Shown here in pieces: positions 17,127-25,125 of a stretch of 64,000 bases of DNA (positions are counted from its first letter, which is position 1; each line of letters begins with the position of its first letter). Below the pieces are notes generated by a model. The model had not been told where the DNA came from and did no database searches. It was given only the letters and a program-made list of their open reading frames with translations. Source of the stretch: Bariatricus massiliensis (GTDB taxonomy: Bacteria; Bacillota; Clostridia; Lachnospirales; Lachnospiraceae); the NCBI RefSeq assembly GCF_900086725.1, contig NZ_LT574836.1, positions 600,415 through 664,414 of the forward strand. The letters are read 5' to 3'. Both the position numbers and the translations under genes were made by a program.

Positions 17127-17996
17127 ATGGGAAGAGTAGCAGTTGTAACCGACAGTAATAGTGGAATTACGCAGGCGGAGGGAAAGGACTTGGGAATATT
17201 CGTTCTTCCGATGCCGTTCTATATTAACGAAAAGTTATTTTTAGAAGAGATAACGCTGAGTCAAGAAGAGTTTTATCAGCGGCTTGGCGATGACGCGGAT
17301 ATCAAGACTTCACAGCCGGCGCCGGCAGATGTGATGGAGTTATGGGACAAGGTACTGAAGGAATATGATGAACTGGTGCATATTCCAATGTCCAGTGGAC
17401 TGAGTTCCTCCTGTGAGACTGCGATTATGCTGGCTGCCGATTATGACGGTAAGGTACAGGTAGTGAACAATCAGCAGATTTCTGTCACACAGCGCCAGTC
17501 AGTTCTGGATGCGGTCATGCTGGCAGAGGCGGGGAAGAGCGCCGGGGAAATCAAGGAGATTTTGGAGGCGGTAAAGTTCGACTCTGACATTTATATCACA
17601 GTAGATACGCTGAAATACTTGAAAAAGGGCGGTAGACTGACGCCCGCGGCAGCGGCGATTGGAACGGTTCTCAACTTAAAGCCTGTTCTGCGGATTAAAG
17701 GGGAAAAGCTGGATGCATATTCTAAGACAAGAGGGTGGAAGGCGGCAAAAAAGACGATGATACAGGCCGCGCAGAAATCGATGTCCGAGGACTTTACGGA
17801 CTGTAACAGTCCGGAGGGGATTTGCCTCTTTGCCGCCTATACATGCAGTCAGGAAGAAGCTCAGGACTGGAAGAAAGAGCTGGAATCCTCATTCCCGGGG
17901 TATGATATATATATGGCGCCGCTTTCTCTCAGTGTGGCCTGTCATATTGGGCCTGGCGCAAAAGCAGTGGCATTCACGAAAAAACTGAAAATTTAG
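17127..17996 (+). CDS. DegV-family fatty-acid-binding protein
   Basis: 289 residues. DegV proteins bind a long-chain fatty acid in a deep pocket and, as FakB-like subunits, can present it to a fatty acid kinase. The signature parts are the N-terminal VVTDSNSGI strand, the KTSQPAPADV segment, IPMSSGLSSS with the carboxylate-binding serines, the VDTLKYLKKGGRL block and the C-terminal HIGPGAKAVAF. The gene stands before a terminator. Whether it functions as FakB cannot be read from sequence, since no fakA is visible. Confidence 0.92.
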   Translation: MGRVAVVTDSNSGITQAEGKDLGIFVLPMPFYINEKLFLEEITLSQEEFYQRLGDDADIKTSQPAPADVMELWDKVLKEYDELVHIPMSSGLSSSCETAIMLAADYDGKVQVVNNQQISVTQRQSVLDAVMLAEAGKSAGEIKEILEAVKFDSDIYITVDTLKYLKKGGRLTPAAAAIGTVLNLKPVLRIKGEKLDAYSKTRGWKAAKKTMIQAAQKSMSEDFTDCNSPEGICLFAAYTCSQEEAQDWKKELESSFPGYDIYMAPLSLSVACHIGPGAKAVAFTKKLKI

Positions 17997-18004
17997 ATGA
18001 AAAC

Positions 18005-18042
18005 AAAAAGTCCGTGCAGATTTCTTTCTGTGCGGACTTTTT
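18005..18042. terminator. Bidirectional terminator between degV-type gene and tmcAL
   Basis: AAAAAGTCCG (18005-18014) pairs with CGGACTTTTT (18033-18042) with further CAG/CTG pairing inside. A-rich and T-rich ends allow termination on both strands between the convergent genes. Confidence 0.88.
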
Positions 18043-18059
18043 ATGGATTAGGAGTGGAA

Positions 18060-19343
18060 TCAGACGATGCGGAGCTGTTGTTCATATTCACTGATGAAAG
18101 GATATTTATACTTGTTGGTCACTACGGATTCGTAGATGTCGGCGGCATAGATTCCCTGCTCCAGCATATGGATGCCAGCGCGTGTGATACCTCTGGCGCT
18201 TGCCAGCTTTGTGATAAGAGGGACCGAAGCATTCCGCTTCATTTCTCTCAGGACCAGTGTGGAATCCTTGCGGAACCCCAGAAGTCTGGCATACTGGCAG
18301 ATGCCGCTCTCCTCGTAAAGAAGGAGGTCGGATTTGCGGATGCCCAGCAGGATGTGGAGCAGCATACGGCTGACACGGGTCATGGTAATCTCTCGCGTTT
18401 TCAGCAGATCACAGAATTGCTCCCAAGAGATGAGCGAATTGCGGTAATTGATAATACGATTTGCCAAGTCCTGCGTAACATCTGCGTATTCTGTCAGGCT
18501 TTCCTTTGTTTCGGAGAGCAGACGGTACTTTAGAAGAAGGGAAAAGTCATTGGAATATACGGGATAGCGGATTCTATGATTCTCTTCCAAAAGACGAATA
18601 CAAGGAGCGGGTACATGGTCCTCCAGCCTTGTCAATACTTCCGTGAGCCTAGGTTCGTCGAATTCCGTGTCGGACTCTATGTGCAGTGAATTGCTGGAAT
18701 AGGCCAGCAATCTCCGGATGGCGGACGCAGAACTATAAGTGTTGGAAAGCTCTGTGTCGTGGTAATCGGAGTCCAGACGCTTTAGTGTATAAGCCCGTAC
18801 AGAGCTTTTGGCCAGATAGATAGCCTTGATATATTCCACGCCAAGCGTGTTGTTAGGGTAATCCAGAACTGCCTCCAGTGCAGCGTCGCCGGTATAGTCA
18901 CGGAGAGCTTTCTGCCGGGCTAATGGGAAGGAGAGGCCACGGCGCAGATAGGTACGAAGGGCAGTCTGATATTCTTCCGGCTCTTCTGCAAAAATGCGGG
19001 CAATTTTGTTGAGGGTCTCGAAGTCTCCGCATTCGCTTCCAAAACAGATGGACTCTACACAGCCAAGTGATTCGAAGACAGCGAGAGCGCCCCGGGCGAA
19101 ATATTCTGCACTTCCACAGGCATAGCAGACAGGCAGCTCCAATACTGCCGAAGCACCGCTTTTTAAGGCTGCCTCAGCCCGCAGATGTTTCGGCATGATC
19201 GCGGGAGCCCCCCTCTGGACAAAATCACCGCTCATCAAGACGACGGCGGCATCGGAGTCAGTCATTTCCAGTGCCTTTTCTATATGGTATTTGTGCCCGT
19301 TGTGGAACGGGTTGTACTCTGCGATTAGTCCTACAATTTTCAT
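18060..19343 (-). CDS. tmcAL: tRNA(Met) cytidine acetate ligase (UPF0348/YlbM family)
   Basis: 427 residues. TmcAL uses acetate and ATP to make N4-acetylcytidine at the wobble position of elongator tRNA-Met. The nucleotidyltransferase-like N-terminus has the EYNPFHNGHKYH motif (HNGH at residues 14-17), the MSGDFVQRG block with the substrate loop, and SASAIRR further on. In many Firmicutes this gene is close to ackA, and ackA lies about 1.6 kb away here, which fits a link with acetate supply. The AAGGAG element is 14 bases before the ATG, farther than usual, but no alternative start codon lies between. Confidence 0.93.
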   Translation of the reverse strand: MKIVGLIAEYNPFHNGHKYHIEKALEMTDSDAAVVLMSGDFVQRGAPAIMPKHLRAEAALKSGASAVLELPVCYACGSAEYFARGALAVFESLGCVESICFGSECGDFETLNKIARIFAEEPEEYQTALRTYLRRGLSFPLARQKALRDYTGDAALEAVLDYPNNTLGVEYIKAIYLAKSSVRAYTLKRLDSDYHDTELSNTYSSASAIRRLLAYSSNSLHIESDTEFDEPRLTEVLTRLEDHVPAPCIRLLEENHRIRYPVYSNDFSLLLKYRLLSETKESLTEYADVTQDLANRIINYRNSLISWEQFCDLLKTREITMTRVSRMLLHILLGIRKSDLLLYEESGICQYARLLGFRKDSTLVLREMKRNASVPLITKLASARGITRAGIHMLEQGIYAADIYESVVTNKYKYPFISEYEQQLRIV

Positions 19344-19382
19344 ATCGATAAAAGAATCTCCTTGTATATCATTCTGTAAACG

Positions 19383-19411
19383 ATTATACTATAAAAAGGT
19401 TCTATTTTCCA
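19383..19411 (-). promoter_or_regulatory. Possible promoter of tmcAL
   Basis: On the minus strand TATAAT lies at 19388-19383, with TGGAAA 17 bases upstream as a weak -35. The -10 is good and the -35 matches only four of six positions. Confidence 0.45.
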
Positions 19412-19450
19412 TGGGAAAATAACAGATTGAAGAAGAGGGGAGGGAACAGA

Positions 19451-20803
19451 ATGAACTATGAGAAGATACAGGGACTCTTGGATTCCAGAGGCTACAAAGA
19501 GTTGAAAGAAGAGATGGAGAAGTATTATCCTGTCGATATAGCGGCGCTCTTAGAGGAAGTGGATGAAAAAGAGATGCTGATTCTGTTCCGGCTTTTGGCA
19601 AAGGAAGAGGCTGCGGAGACATTCACTTATATGAACAGTGATATGCGTGAGACGTTGATCGACGCACTTACGGACTCTGAGCTGGAAGAGGTCATGGATG
19701 AGATGTATCTGGACGATACGGTGGACGTACTCGAGGAGATGCCGGCCAATGTAGTGGAACGACTTCTTCTGGCCACGGACGAGGATACAAGAAAGCAGAT
19801 CAATACAATCCTTCAATATCCCGAGGACAGCGCGGGAAGCGTGATGAATGTGGATTATGTGGGGCTGCGGCCCGACATGACGGTGGCTGACGCCATACTT
19901 AAGATTCGTCAGGTCGGCATCAACAAAGAGACTATTTACACGCTCTACATTACAGAAAAGAGAAAGCTTCTGGGTGTCGTAGACATCAAGGATCTCCTCA
20001 CCAGCGGGGAGGGGCGGACCATGGAGGAGATTATGGACACCAACATCCTCTATGCCCACACGACGGACGATCAGGAGGATGTGGCTAAGACGATCAAAAA
20101 ATATGGCCTCGTGGCGATTCCTATCGTAGACCATGAATCCTGCATGGTCGGGATTGTGACCGTCGATGACGCGATGCTTGTCCTTCAGGATGAGACAACG
20201 GAGGATATCAGCATCATGGCTGGTGTCAGCCCCAACGAAGAGAGCTATTTTGGGACAAGTGTATTTCAGCATGCAAAGAACCGAAGCACTTGGCTCATGT
20301 TCTTGATGCTCTCCGCGACGCTTACCGGGATGGTGCTCGGCCACTACGAAGCGCAGATATTAGCGCTCCCTGTCCTGAACACTTTTATTCCTATGCTGAC
20401 GGGAACCGGAGGAAATTGCGGTTCACAGAGTTCAACTCTGATTATCCGGGGGCTGGCGGTAGGAGAAGTGCGTTTTAAGGATGCATTCCGTGTGATTTTT
20501 AAAGAGGTGCGGGTGGCTCTGCTCGTGGGAGCTTTTCTTGCCGTGGTGAACGGAGTGCGGATTTTGATTATGTACCATGACAGAGATCCCCTGCCGCTTG
20601 CTGTCGCGCTTGGCATTACGCTGATGGGGACGATTCTTATGGCGAAGACGGTTGGGTGTACCCTGCCTCTTATCGCAAAAAAATGCGGTCTGGATCCTGC
20701 CATTATGGCAGCTCCTCTGATTACCACGCTGGTGGACACCGGAACCACCATAATCTATTTTCAAGTAGCGATGCTGATTTTCCCACAGCTGCGGAATTTA
20801 TAA
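19451..20803 (+). CDS. mgtE: Magnesium transporter MgtE
   Basis: 450 residues. MgtE is a homodimeric Mg2+-gated channel in the cytoplasmic membrane. The layout is complete: an N-terminal superhelical MgtE_N domain (about residues 15-125, rich in acidic residues that sense Mg2+), two CBS domains (about 130-250, including VVDIKDLL and GIVTVDDA), a connecting helix, and five transmembrane helices with the signature TGTGGNCGSQSSTLIIRG and the pore segment DPAIMAAPLITTLVDT. ATG 19451 follows GGGGAGGG; the in-frame TTG 19427 has no ribosome binding site. No M-box riboswitch fits in the short upstream region. Confidence 0.95.
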   Translation: MNYEKIQGLLDSRGYKELKEEMEKYYPVDIAALLEEVDEKEMLILFRLLAKEEAAETFTYMNSDMRETLIDALTDSELEEVMDEMYLDDTVDVLEEMPANVVERLLLATDEDTRKQINTILQYPEDSAGSVMNVDYVGLRPDMTVADAILKIRQVGINKETIYTLYITEKRKLLGVVDIKDLLTSGEGRTMEEIMDTNILYAHTTDDQEDVAKTIKKYGLVAIPIVDHESCMVGIVTVDDAMLVLQDETTEDISIMAGVSPNEESYFGTSVFQHAKNRSTWLMFLMLSATLTGMVLGHYEAQILALPVLNTFIPMLTGTGGNCGSQSSTLIIRGLAVGEVRFKDAFRVIFKEVRVALLVGAFLAVVNGVRILIMYHDRDPLPLAVALGITLMGTILMAKTVGCTLPLIAKKCGLDPAIMAAPLITTLVDTGTTIIYFQVAMLIFPQLRNL

Positions 20804-20837
20804 GAATACGTAGAGCTTTATTGTGGTTTGCCCGGGA

Positions 20838-20855
20838 TTGTTAAAAAATTATCCA
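20838..20855. promoter_or_regulatory. Rex-operator-like site upstream of ackA
   Basis: TTGTTAA (20838-20844), 4 bases, then TTATCCA. Against the Rex consensus TTGTTAAN4TTAACAA, the left half is perfect and the right half matches at five of seven positions. It sits just upstream of the ackA -35. A rex gene is in the same window (36898-37545). Confidence 0.45.
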
Positions 20856-20858
20856 AAC

Positions 20859-20887
20859 TTGTATACAGTGTTTTTATACGGTATAAT
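20859..20887 (+). promoter_or_regulatory. Promoter of ackA
   Basis: TTGTAT (20859-20864), a 17-bp spacer and a perfect TATAAT (20882-20887). The start would be near 20894, giving a leader of about 55 bases. Confidence 0.85.
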
Positions 20888-20949
20888 AAAAAATAGAGTG
20901 TTAATTTCCAAAAATAAGGGAATTAAGATAGTAAGAAGGGAGAAACATT

Positions 20950-22137
20950 ATGAATGTATTAGTAATCAACTGTGGAAGTTCATCTTTGAAATTCCAGCTC
21001 ATCAACTCTGATTCAGAGGCAGTTCTGGCAAAAGGTTTATGCGAGAGAATCGGGATTGACGGAAGACTCACTTATCAGCCGGCCGGCGGGGAAAAGGCAG
21101 TGACTGATAAAGCGATGCCGACACATACGGAGGCAATTCAGTTTGTAATCGATGCGCTGACAGACGCGCAGACAGGTGTTGTGAAGAGTCTGGATGAAAT
21201 CAATGCGGTGGGACACCGTGTAGTACATGGAGGAGAGAACTTCTCCAAGTCTGTTGTCGTGACAGAAGAAGTAAAGAAAGCAATCGAAGAGTGCAACGAT
21301 CTTGCGCCGCTGCACAATCCGGCGAACTTGATTGGAATCGCTGCTTGTGAAAGCTTGATGCCGGGAACACCTCAGGTAGTTGTATTTGACACTGCTTTTC
21401 ATCAGACTATGCCGGAGAAGGCATATATGTACGGACTTCCGTATGAATACTATGACAAATATAAAGTGAGACGTTACGGATTCCACGGGACAAGCCACAG
21501 CTTTGTATCTAAGAGAGTTGCAGAGTTCCTTGGAAAGCCTTATGACGCTACCAAGACAATCGTATGTCATCTGGGCAACGGTTCTTCCATCTGTGCAGTC
21601 ATGAACGGGAAATCCGTTGACACTTCCATGGGACTCACTCCACTGGAAGGACTTGTGATGGGGACACGTTCCGGAGACATTGATCCGGCTATCATGGAGT
21701 TCATCGCTAAGAAAGAGAATCTCGACATTGCCGGAATCATGAATGTATTAAATAAAAAGTCTGGTGTAGAAGGACTTTCCGGTGTATCCAGCGATTTCCG
21801 TGATTTGGATGCGGCAGCCAAGGAAGGCAATGCAAGAGCTGCGCTTGCCCTTGAAGTGTTTGCTTACAAAGTTGCGAAATATGTGGGCAGCTATGCGGCA
21901 GCCATGAACGGTGTGGACAACATCGTCTTTACCGCAGGCATCGGTGAGAACGACGGCGCGATGCGCGTCAAAATCTGCAGCTATCTTGAATTCCTTGGAA
22001 TCAAGATTGACGAGGAAGCTAACGGCAAACGTGGGGAAGAAATTGTAATCTCTACGCCGGATTCTAAGGTGACTGTCCTCGTTATACCGACAAATGAAGA
22101 ACTTGCCATCGCAAGGGAAACTGTTGCATTATTATAG
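20950..22137 (+). CDS. ackA: Acetate kinase
   Basis: 395 residues. It converts acetyl phosphate and ADP to acetate and ATP, a main energy-yielding step in fermenting Clostridia. The ASKHA-fold motifs are complete: NCGSSSLKFQL at the N-terminus, GHRVVHGGE, FDTAFHQTMP, the GFHGTSH histidine loop, HLGNGSSIC, and GIGENDGAMR near the C-terminus. Codon choice appears restricted and the ribosome binding site GGGAG is good, fitting high expression. Phosphotransacetylase is not adjacent. A good promoter and a possible Rex site lie upstream. Confidence 0.97.
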   Translation: MNVLVINCGSSSLKFQLINSDSEAVLAKGLCERIGIDGRLTYQPAGGEKAVTDKAMPTHTEAIQFVIDALTDAQTGVVKSLDEINAVGHRVVHGGENFSKSVVVTEEVKKAIEECNDLAPLHNPANLIGIAACESLMPGTPQVVVFDTAFHQTMPEKAYMYGLPYEYYDKYKVRRYGFHGTSHSFVSKRVAEFLGKPYDATKTIVCHLGNGSSICAVMNGKSVDTSMGLTPLEGLVMGTRSGDIDPAIMEFIAKKENLDIAGIMNVLNKKSGVEGLSGVSSDFRDLDAAAKEGNARAALALEVFAYKVAKYVGSYAAAMNGVDNIVFTAGIGENDGAMRVKICSYLEFLGIKIDEEANGKRGEEIVISTPDSKVTVLVIPTNEELAIARETVALL

Positions 22138-22195
22138 GAGACACCATATTTTGTAGATAAGTGGATAAAAACCTTAAATTTCGCGAATAATTTTG

Positions 22196-22223
22196 TTGAC
22201 AAATACTTTTTACATGATATAAT
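22196..22223 (+). promoter_or_regulatory. Promoter of the yceD-rpmF unit
   Basis: Consensus TTGACA (22196-22201) and TATAAT (22218-22223) are separated by 16 bases. Initiation near 22230 leaves a short leader to the ATG at 22252. Confidence 0.9.
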
Positions 22224-22251
22224 AGTTTAGGTATGAATAGGAGTAACGAAT

Positions 22252-22779
22252 ATGTTAATAAACCTATCCGAAGTCTTGACAGAACCGCATAAGACTGTAG
22301 AGGAAAGCGTTGTTTCTGATATGAAGGAGGTCTTCTTTGGCGGACAGAAGTTCAGTATAGCTGAGATGAGTCCGGTGCATATCCGTATTGAATATGCCGG
22401 GGAGAAGAAGCTTTATATTACAGGAGATACAAGTCTTACTGTAGTGATTCCGTGCGACAGATGTCTTGCGGAAGTACCCACAGAGATGAAGCTTGTATTT
22501 GAGAAGAGCGTGAATACAGATACAGAGTGCGGGGATGAAGAAGACGGTTCCGATGAAGCGAATTATATTGACGGATATCATCTCGACGTGGAGAAGCTCC
22601 TCTGCAATGAGATTTTAGTAGGGTGGCCGATGAAAGTTCTATGTAGCGAAGACTGTAAAGGGATTTGCAGTGTATGCGGCCAGAACCTCAACGAGGGCTG
22701 CTGTGACTGTGAAGACACGAGTCTGGACCCCAGAATGTCAGTTATCCGCGATGTTTTTAAGAATTTTAAGGAGGTGTAA
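22252..22779 (+). CDS. yceD: YceD-family protein (DUF177), ribosomal-RNA-linked
   Basis: 175 residues of the DUF177/YceD family, which almost always sits directly before rpmF and has been linked to 23S rRNA metabolism. The family core is visible: CDRCLAEV with a CxxC in the middle and, as often in Clostridia, a second cysteine set (CSEDCKGICSVCGQNLNEGCCDC) that probably binds zinc. The next gene, rpmF, starts 3 bases after its stop. Biochemical activity is not settled for the family. Confidence 0.9.
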   Translation: MLINLSEVLTEPHKTVEESVVSDMKEVFFGGQKFSIAEMSPVHIRIEYAGEKKLYITGDTSLTVVIPCDRCLAEVPTEMKLVFEKSVNTDTECGDEEDGSDEANYIDGYHLDVEKLLCNEILVGWPMKVLCSEDCKGICSVCGQNLNEGCCDCEDTSLDPRMSVIRDVFKNFKEV

Positions 22780-22782
22780 CCT

Positions 22783-22962
22783 ATGTCAATTTGTCCAAAG
22801 AATAAATCTTCCAAAGCAAGAAGAGACAAGAGAAGAGCGAACTGGAAGATGAGCGCACCAAACCTTGTTAAATGCAGCAAATGCGGAGCACTCATGATGC
22901 CGCACAGAGTTTGCAAGGCTTGCGGTTCCTACAACAAGCGCGAAATCGTAAGCGCTGAATAA
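22783..22962 (+). CDS. rpmF: 50S ribosomal protein L32
   Basis: A 59-residue gene starting 3 bases after yceD, with AAGGAGGTG as ribosome binding site. The sequence begins MSICPKNKSSKARRDKRRAN and has the L32 features: a basic N-terminus and a zinc ribbon of two CxxC pairs (CSKCG at 31-35 and CKACG at 44-48). It therefore belongs to the C+ (zinc-binding) type of L32. The TAA at 22960-22962 is followed by a terminator. Confidence 0.96.
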   Translation: MSICPKNKSSKARRDKRRANWKMSAPNLVKCSKCGALMMPHRVCKACGSYNKREIVSAE

Positions 22963-22970
22963 GTGAATCT

Positions 22971-23004
22971 AAAAGGGCTTTCCGGATGACCGGGAAGCCT
23001 TTTT
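22971..23004 (+). terminator. Terminator after rpmF
   Basis: A hairpin formed by GGGCTTTCCGG and CCGGGAAGCCT with a four-base loop (ATGA) is followed by a run of T residues. It separates rpmF from plsX, which has its own promoter. Confidence 0.85.
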
Positions 23005-23020
23005 GATGTAAAAATATATG

Positions 23021-23049
23021 TTGATTTTTAAAGCGATGTTTAGTAGAAT
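23021..23049 (+). promoter_or_regulatory. Promoter of plsX
   Basis: TTGATT (23021-23026), a 17-bp spacer and TAGAAT (23044-23049), 30 bases before the plsX ATG. No FapR-type operator was recognised over it. Confidence 0.7.
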
Positions 23050-23078
23050 AATCTTTAGTAATGCTGGGAGGTAACAGT

Positions 23079-24101
23079 ATGAAGGAAATGACAAAAATAG
23101 CGCTGGATGCGATGGGCGGAGACAATGCTCCTAAGGAGATTATAAAGGGAGCCATGGAAGCCGTTTCGGCACGCAGTGATATCAAGGTAATTCTGACGGG
23201 AAAAGAAGATGTCATCAAAGAAGAACTGGCAGGATATACTTACAACAAAGAGCAGATTGAGGTGGTGAATACGACGGAGGTCATTGAGACTGCCGAGCCG
23301 CCGGTGATGGCAATACGAAAGAAGAAGGACTCTTCTATTGTAGTGGGCCTTAAGATGGTGAAGAACGGGGAGGCAGACGCGTTTGTATCTGCCGGGAGTT
23401 CCGGGGCCATCCTCGCGGGAGGCCAGCTTTTGGTCGGACGTATCAAGGGTGTGGAGCGTCCGCCTTTGGCGCCTCTTATACCGACGGAAAAGGGATTTTC
23501 ACTACTCATTGACTGCGGGGCTAATGTAGATGCAAGGCCGTCACATCTGCTTCAATTTGCAAAGATAGGCTCTGTCTATATGGAGCATATTATGGGGGTA
23601 AAGAACCCTAAGGTCGCAATCGTGAACATAGGGGCGGAAGAAGAAAAAGGTAATGCGCTTGTGAAAGAGACATTCCCTCTCCTGAAGGAATGCCAAGACA
23701 TTCACTTTACGGGAAGCATCGAGGCCCGGGAAATCCCTCATGGACAGGCAGATGTGGTAGTCTGTGAAGCTTTCGTTGGCAATGTCATCCTGAAACTGTA
23801 CGAAGGCGTCGGGGCCGTGCTTGTGGATAAAATCAAAGGCGGCATGATGGCGAACCTGCGCAGCAAGATTGGTGCCCTTCTGGTGAAGCCGGCTTTAAAG
23901 GCCACGCTGAAGGATTTTGATGCCAGTGAATACGGCGGAGCGCCGCTGCTTGGACTGAACGGTCTGGTGGTCAAGACACACGGCAGTTCTACGGCAAAGG
24001 AAATCAAGAATACGATTTTCCAGTGTGTGACGTTCAAAGAGCAGGACATCAATCAAAAAATAAAAGAATGTATTCAGCAGCCGGAAGAAGCTGCCGAATA
24101 A
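23079..24101 (+). CDS. plsX: Phosphate acyltransferase PlsX
   Basis: 340 residues. PlsX makes acyl-phosphate from acyl-ACP and phosphate, feeding PlsY in phospholipid synthesis at the membrane surface. Recognition rests on the N-terminal ALDAMGGDNAPKEI, the PPVMAIRKKKDSS block, the SAGSSGAILAGGQ loop, PTEKGFSLLIDCGANVD, and CEAFVGNVILKL. ATG 23079 was chosen over ATG 23061 because GGGAGGT falls between them. It precedes acpP, the source of its substrate, by 32 bases. Confidence 0.96.
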   Translation: MKEMTKIALDAMGGDNAPKEIIKGAMEAVSARSDIKVILTGKEDVIKEELAGYTYNKEQIEVVNTTEVIETAEPPVMAIRKKKDSSIVVGLKMVKNGEADAFVSAGSSGAILAGGQLLVGRIKGVERPPLAPLIPTEKGFSLLIDCGANVDARPSHLLQFAKIGSVYMEHIMGVKNPKVAIVNIGAEEEKGNALVKETFPLLKECQDIHFTGSIEAREIPHGQADVVVCEAFVGNVILKLYEGVGAVLVDKIKGGMMANLRSKIGALLVKPALKATLKDFDASEYGGAPLLGLNGLVVKTHGSSTAKEIKNTIFQCVTFKEQDINQKIKECIQQPEEAAE

Positions 24102-24133
24102 GCAGAGATGCGGAAAGGGTATGGTAATTAGGT

Positions 24134-24364
24134 ATGGAATTTGAAAAATTACAGGAAATCATCGCTGATGTATTAGCAGTAAATGCAGAGGAAATCACAA
24201 TGGATACTACTTTTGTAGACGATTTGGGGGCAGATTCCCTCGACATTTTCCAGATTATTATGGGGATTGAAGATGCATTTGACATTGAAATAGACAATGA
24301 AGATGCGGAGAAGATTGTGACCGTCGGAGACGCAGTAGAACAGATTAAAAACGCGAAAAATTAG
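24134..24364 (+). CDS. acpP: Acyl carrier protein
   Basis: A 76-residue, highly acidic four-helix protein. The phosphopantetheine attachment serine is Ser35 in the GADSLD motif at the start of helix II. It shuttles growing acyl chains in fatty acid synthesis and supplies acyl-ACP to PlsX. The order plsX-acpP-rnc-smc-ftsY is conserved in Firmicutes, although fabD/fabG do not intervene here as they do in Bacillus. A terminator follows directly. Confidence 0.96.
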   Translation: MEFEKLQEIIADVLAVNAEEITMDTTFVDDLGADSLDIFQIIMGIEDAFDIEIDNEDAEKIVTVGDAVEQIKNAKN

Positions 24365-24374
24365 GCATATATTC

Positions 24375-24404
24375 GAAAAAGCCCAATTCAGGGCTTTTTC
24401 GTTT
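24375..24404 (+). terminator. Terminator between acpP and rnc
   Basis: GAAAAAGCCC (24375-24384) and GGGCTTTTTC (24391-24400) pair over 10 bp with a 6-nt loop, followed by GTTTT. The rnc ribosome binding site begins about ten bases later, so partial read-through probably feeds rnc-smc-ftsY. Confidence 0.85.
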
Positions 24405-24420
24405 TAAAAAGGGGAAAATT

Positions 24421-25113
24421 ATGAGCCGTAATGTAAAAGAATTAGAGGAGAAAACCGGATACCAGTTCCACGACAGAGATTTGCTCAAGCATGCTATGAC
24501 GCACAGTTCCTATGTGAATGAAAAGCATTTAAAAAAGCATGACTGCAACGAGCGCCTGGAATTTTTGGGAGATGCGGTGCTGGAGCTGGTATCCAGTGAA
24601 TATTTGTTTTTTGAGAATCAAACGATGCCGGAGGGCGAATTGACTAAGCTGAGGGCAAGCATGGTCTGCGAGAAAGCGCTTGCTTTTTGTGCCAGAGATT
24701 TGGAGCTTGGCTCTTTTTTACTATTGGGTAAAGGCGAGGACGCGACCGGAGGACGGAAACGTGATTCTATAACTTCAGATGCCCTTGAGGCGCTGATTGG
24801 GGCTATTTATTTGGATGGTGGTTTTGCTAATGCAAAAGAGTTTATCTTACAGCACATTTTGAATGATCTGGAAGGTAAGCGGCTCTTTTTTGATAGCAAG
24901 ACTATCCTGCAGGAGATTGTGCAGGGGAATCTGGAAACAGGGGTTTCCTATCATCTTATAAAAGAGGAGGGCCCGGACCATAATAAAGCCTTCCATGTAG
25001 AAGTACGCATCGGGGAAGACAGCTATGGGACAGGTATCGGAAGAACGAAGAAGGCGGCGGAACAGGATGCGGCCTATCAAGCCATATTGAGATTAAGAGA
25101 GGGAAAGGCGTAA
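24421..25113 (+). CDS. rnc: Ribonuclease III
   Basis: 230 residues. The enzyme cleaves double-stranded RNA, including rRNA precursors. The catalytic signature ERLEFLGDAVLE is at residues 44-55, and the second acidic set is in SDALEALIGAIYLDGG. A double-stranded RNA-binding domain occupies roughly residues 155-228 (TILQEIVQ through AEQDAAYQAI). It starts 56 bases after acpP, behind a terminator, and is followed 12 bases later by smc, a conserved arrangement. Confidence 0.97.
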   Translation: MSRNVKELEEKTGYQFHDRDLLKHAMTHSSYVNEKHLKKHDCNERLEFLGDAVLELVSSEYLFFENQTMPEGELTKLRASMVCEKALAFCARDLELGSFLLLGKGEDATGGRKRDSITSDALEALIGAIYLDGGFANAKEFILQHILNDLEGKRLFFDSKTILQEIVQGNLETGVSYHLIKEEGPDHNKAFHVEVRIGEDSYGTGIGRTKKAAEQDAAYQAILRLREGKA

Positions 25114-25125
25114 GACGGTGGAGGC

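Noticed and set aside
17997..18533. 178-codon + strand frame after the DegV gene
   Set aside because: It starts inside the terminator and is antisense to tmcAL; no protein features are visible.
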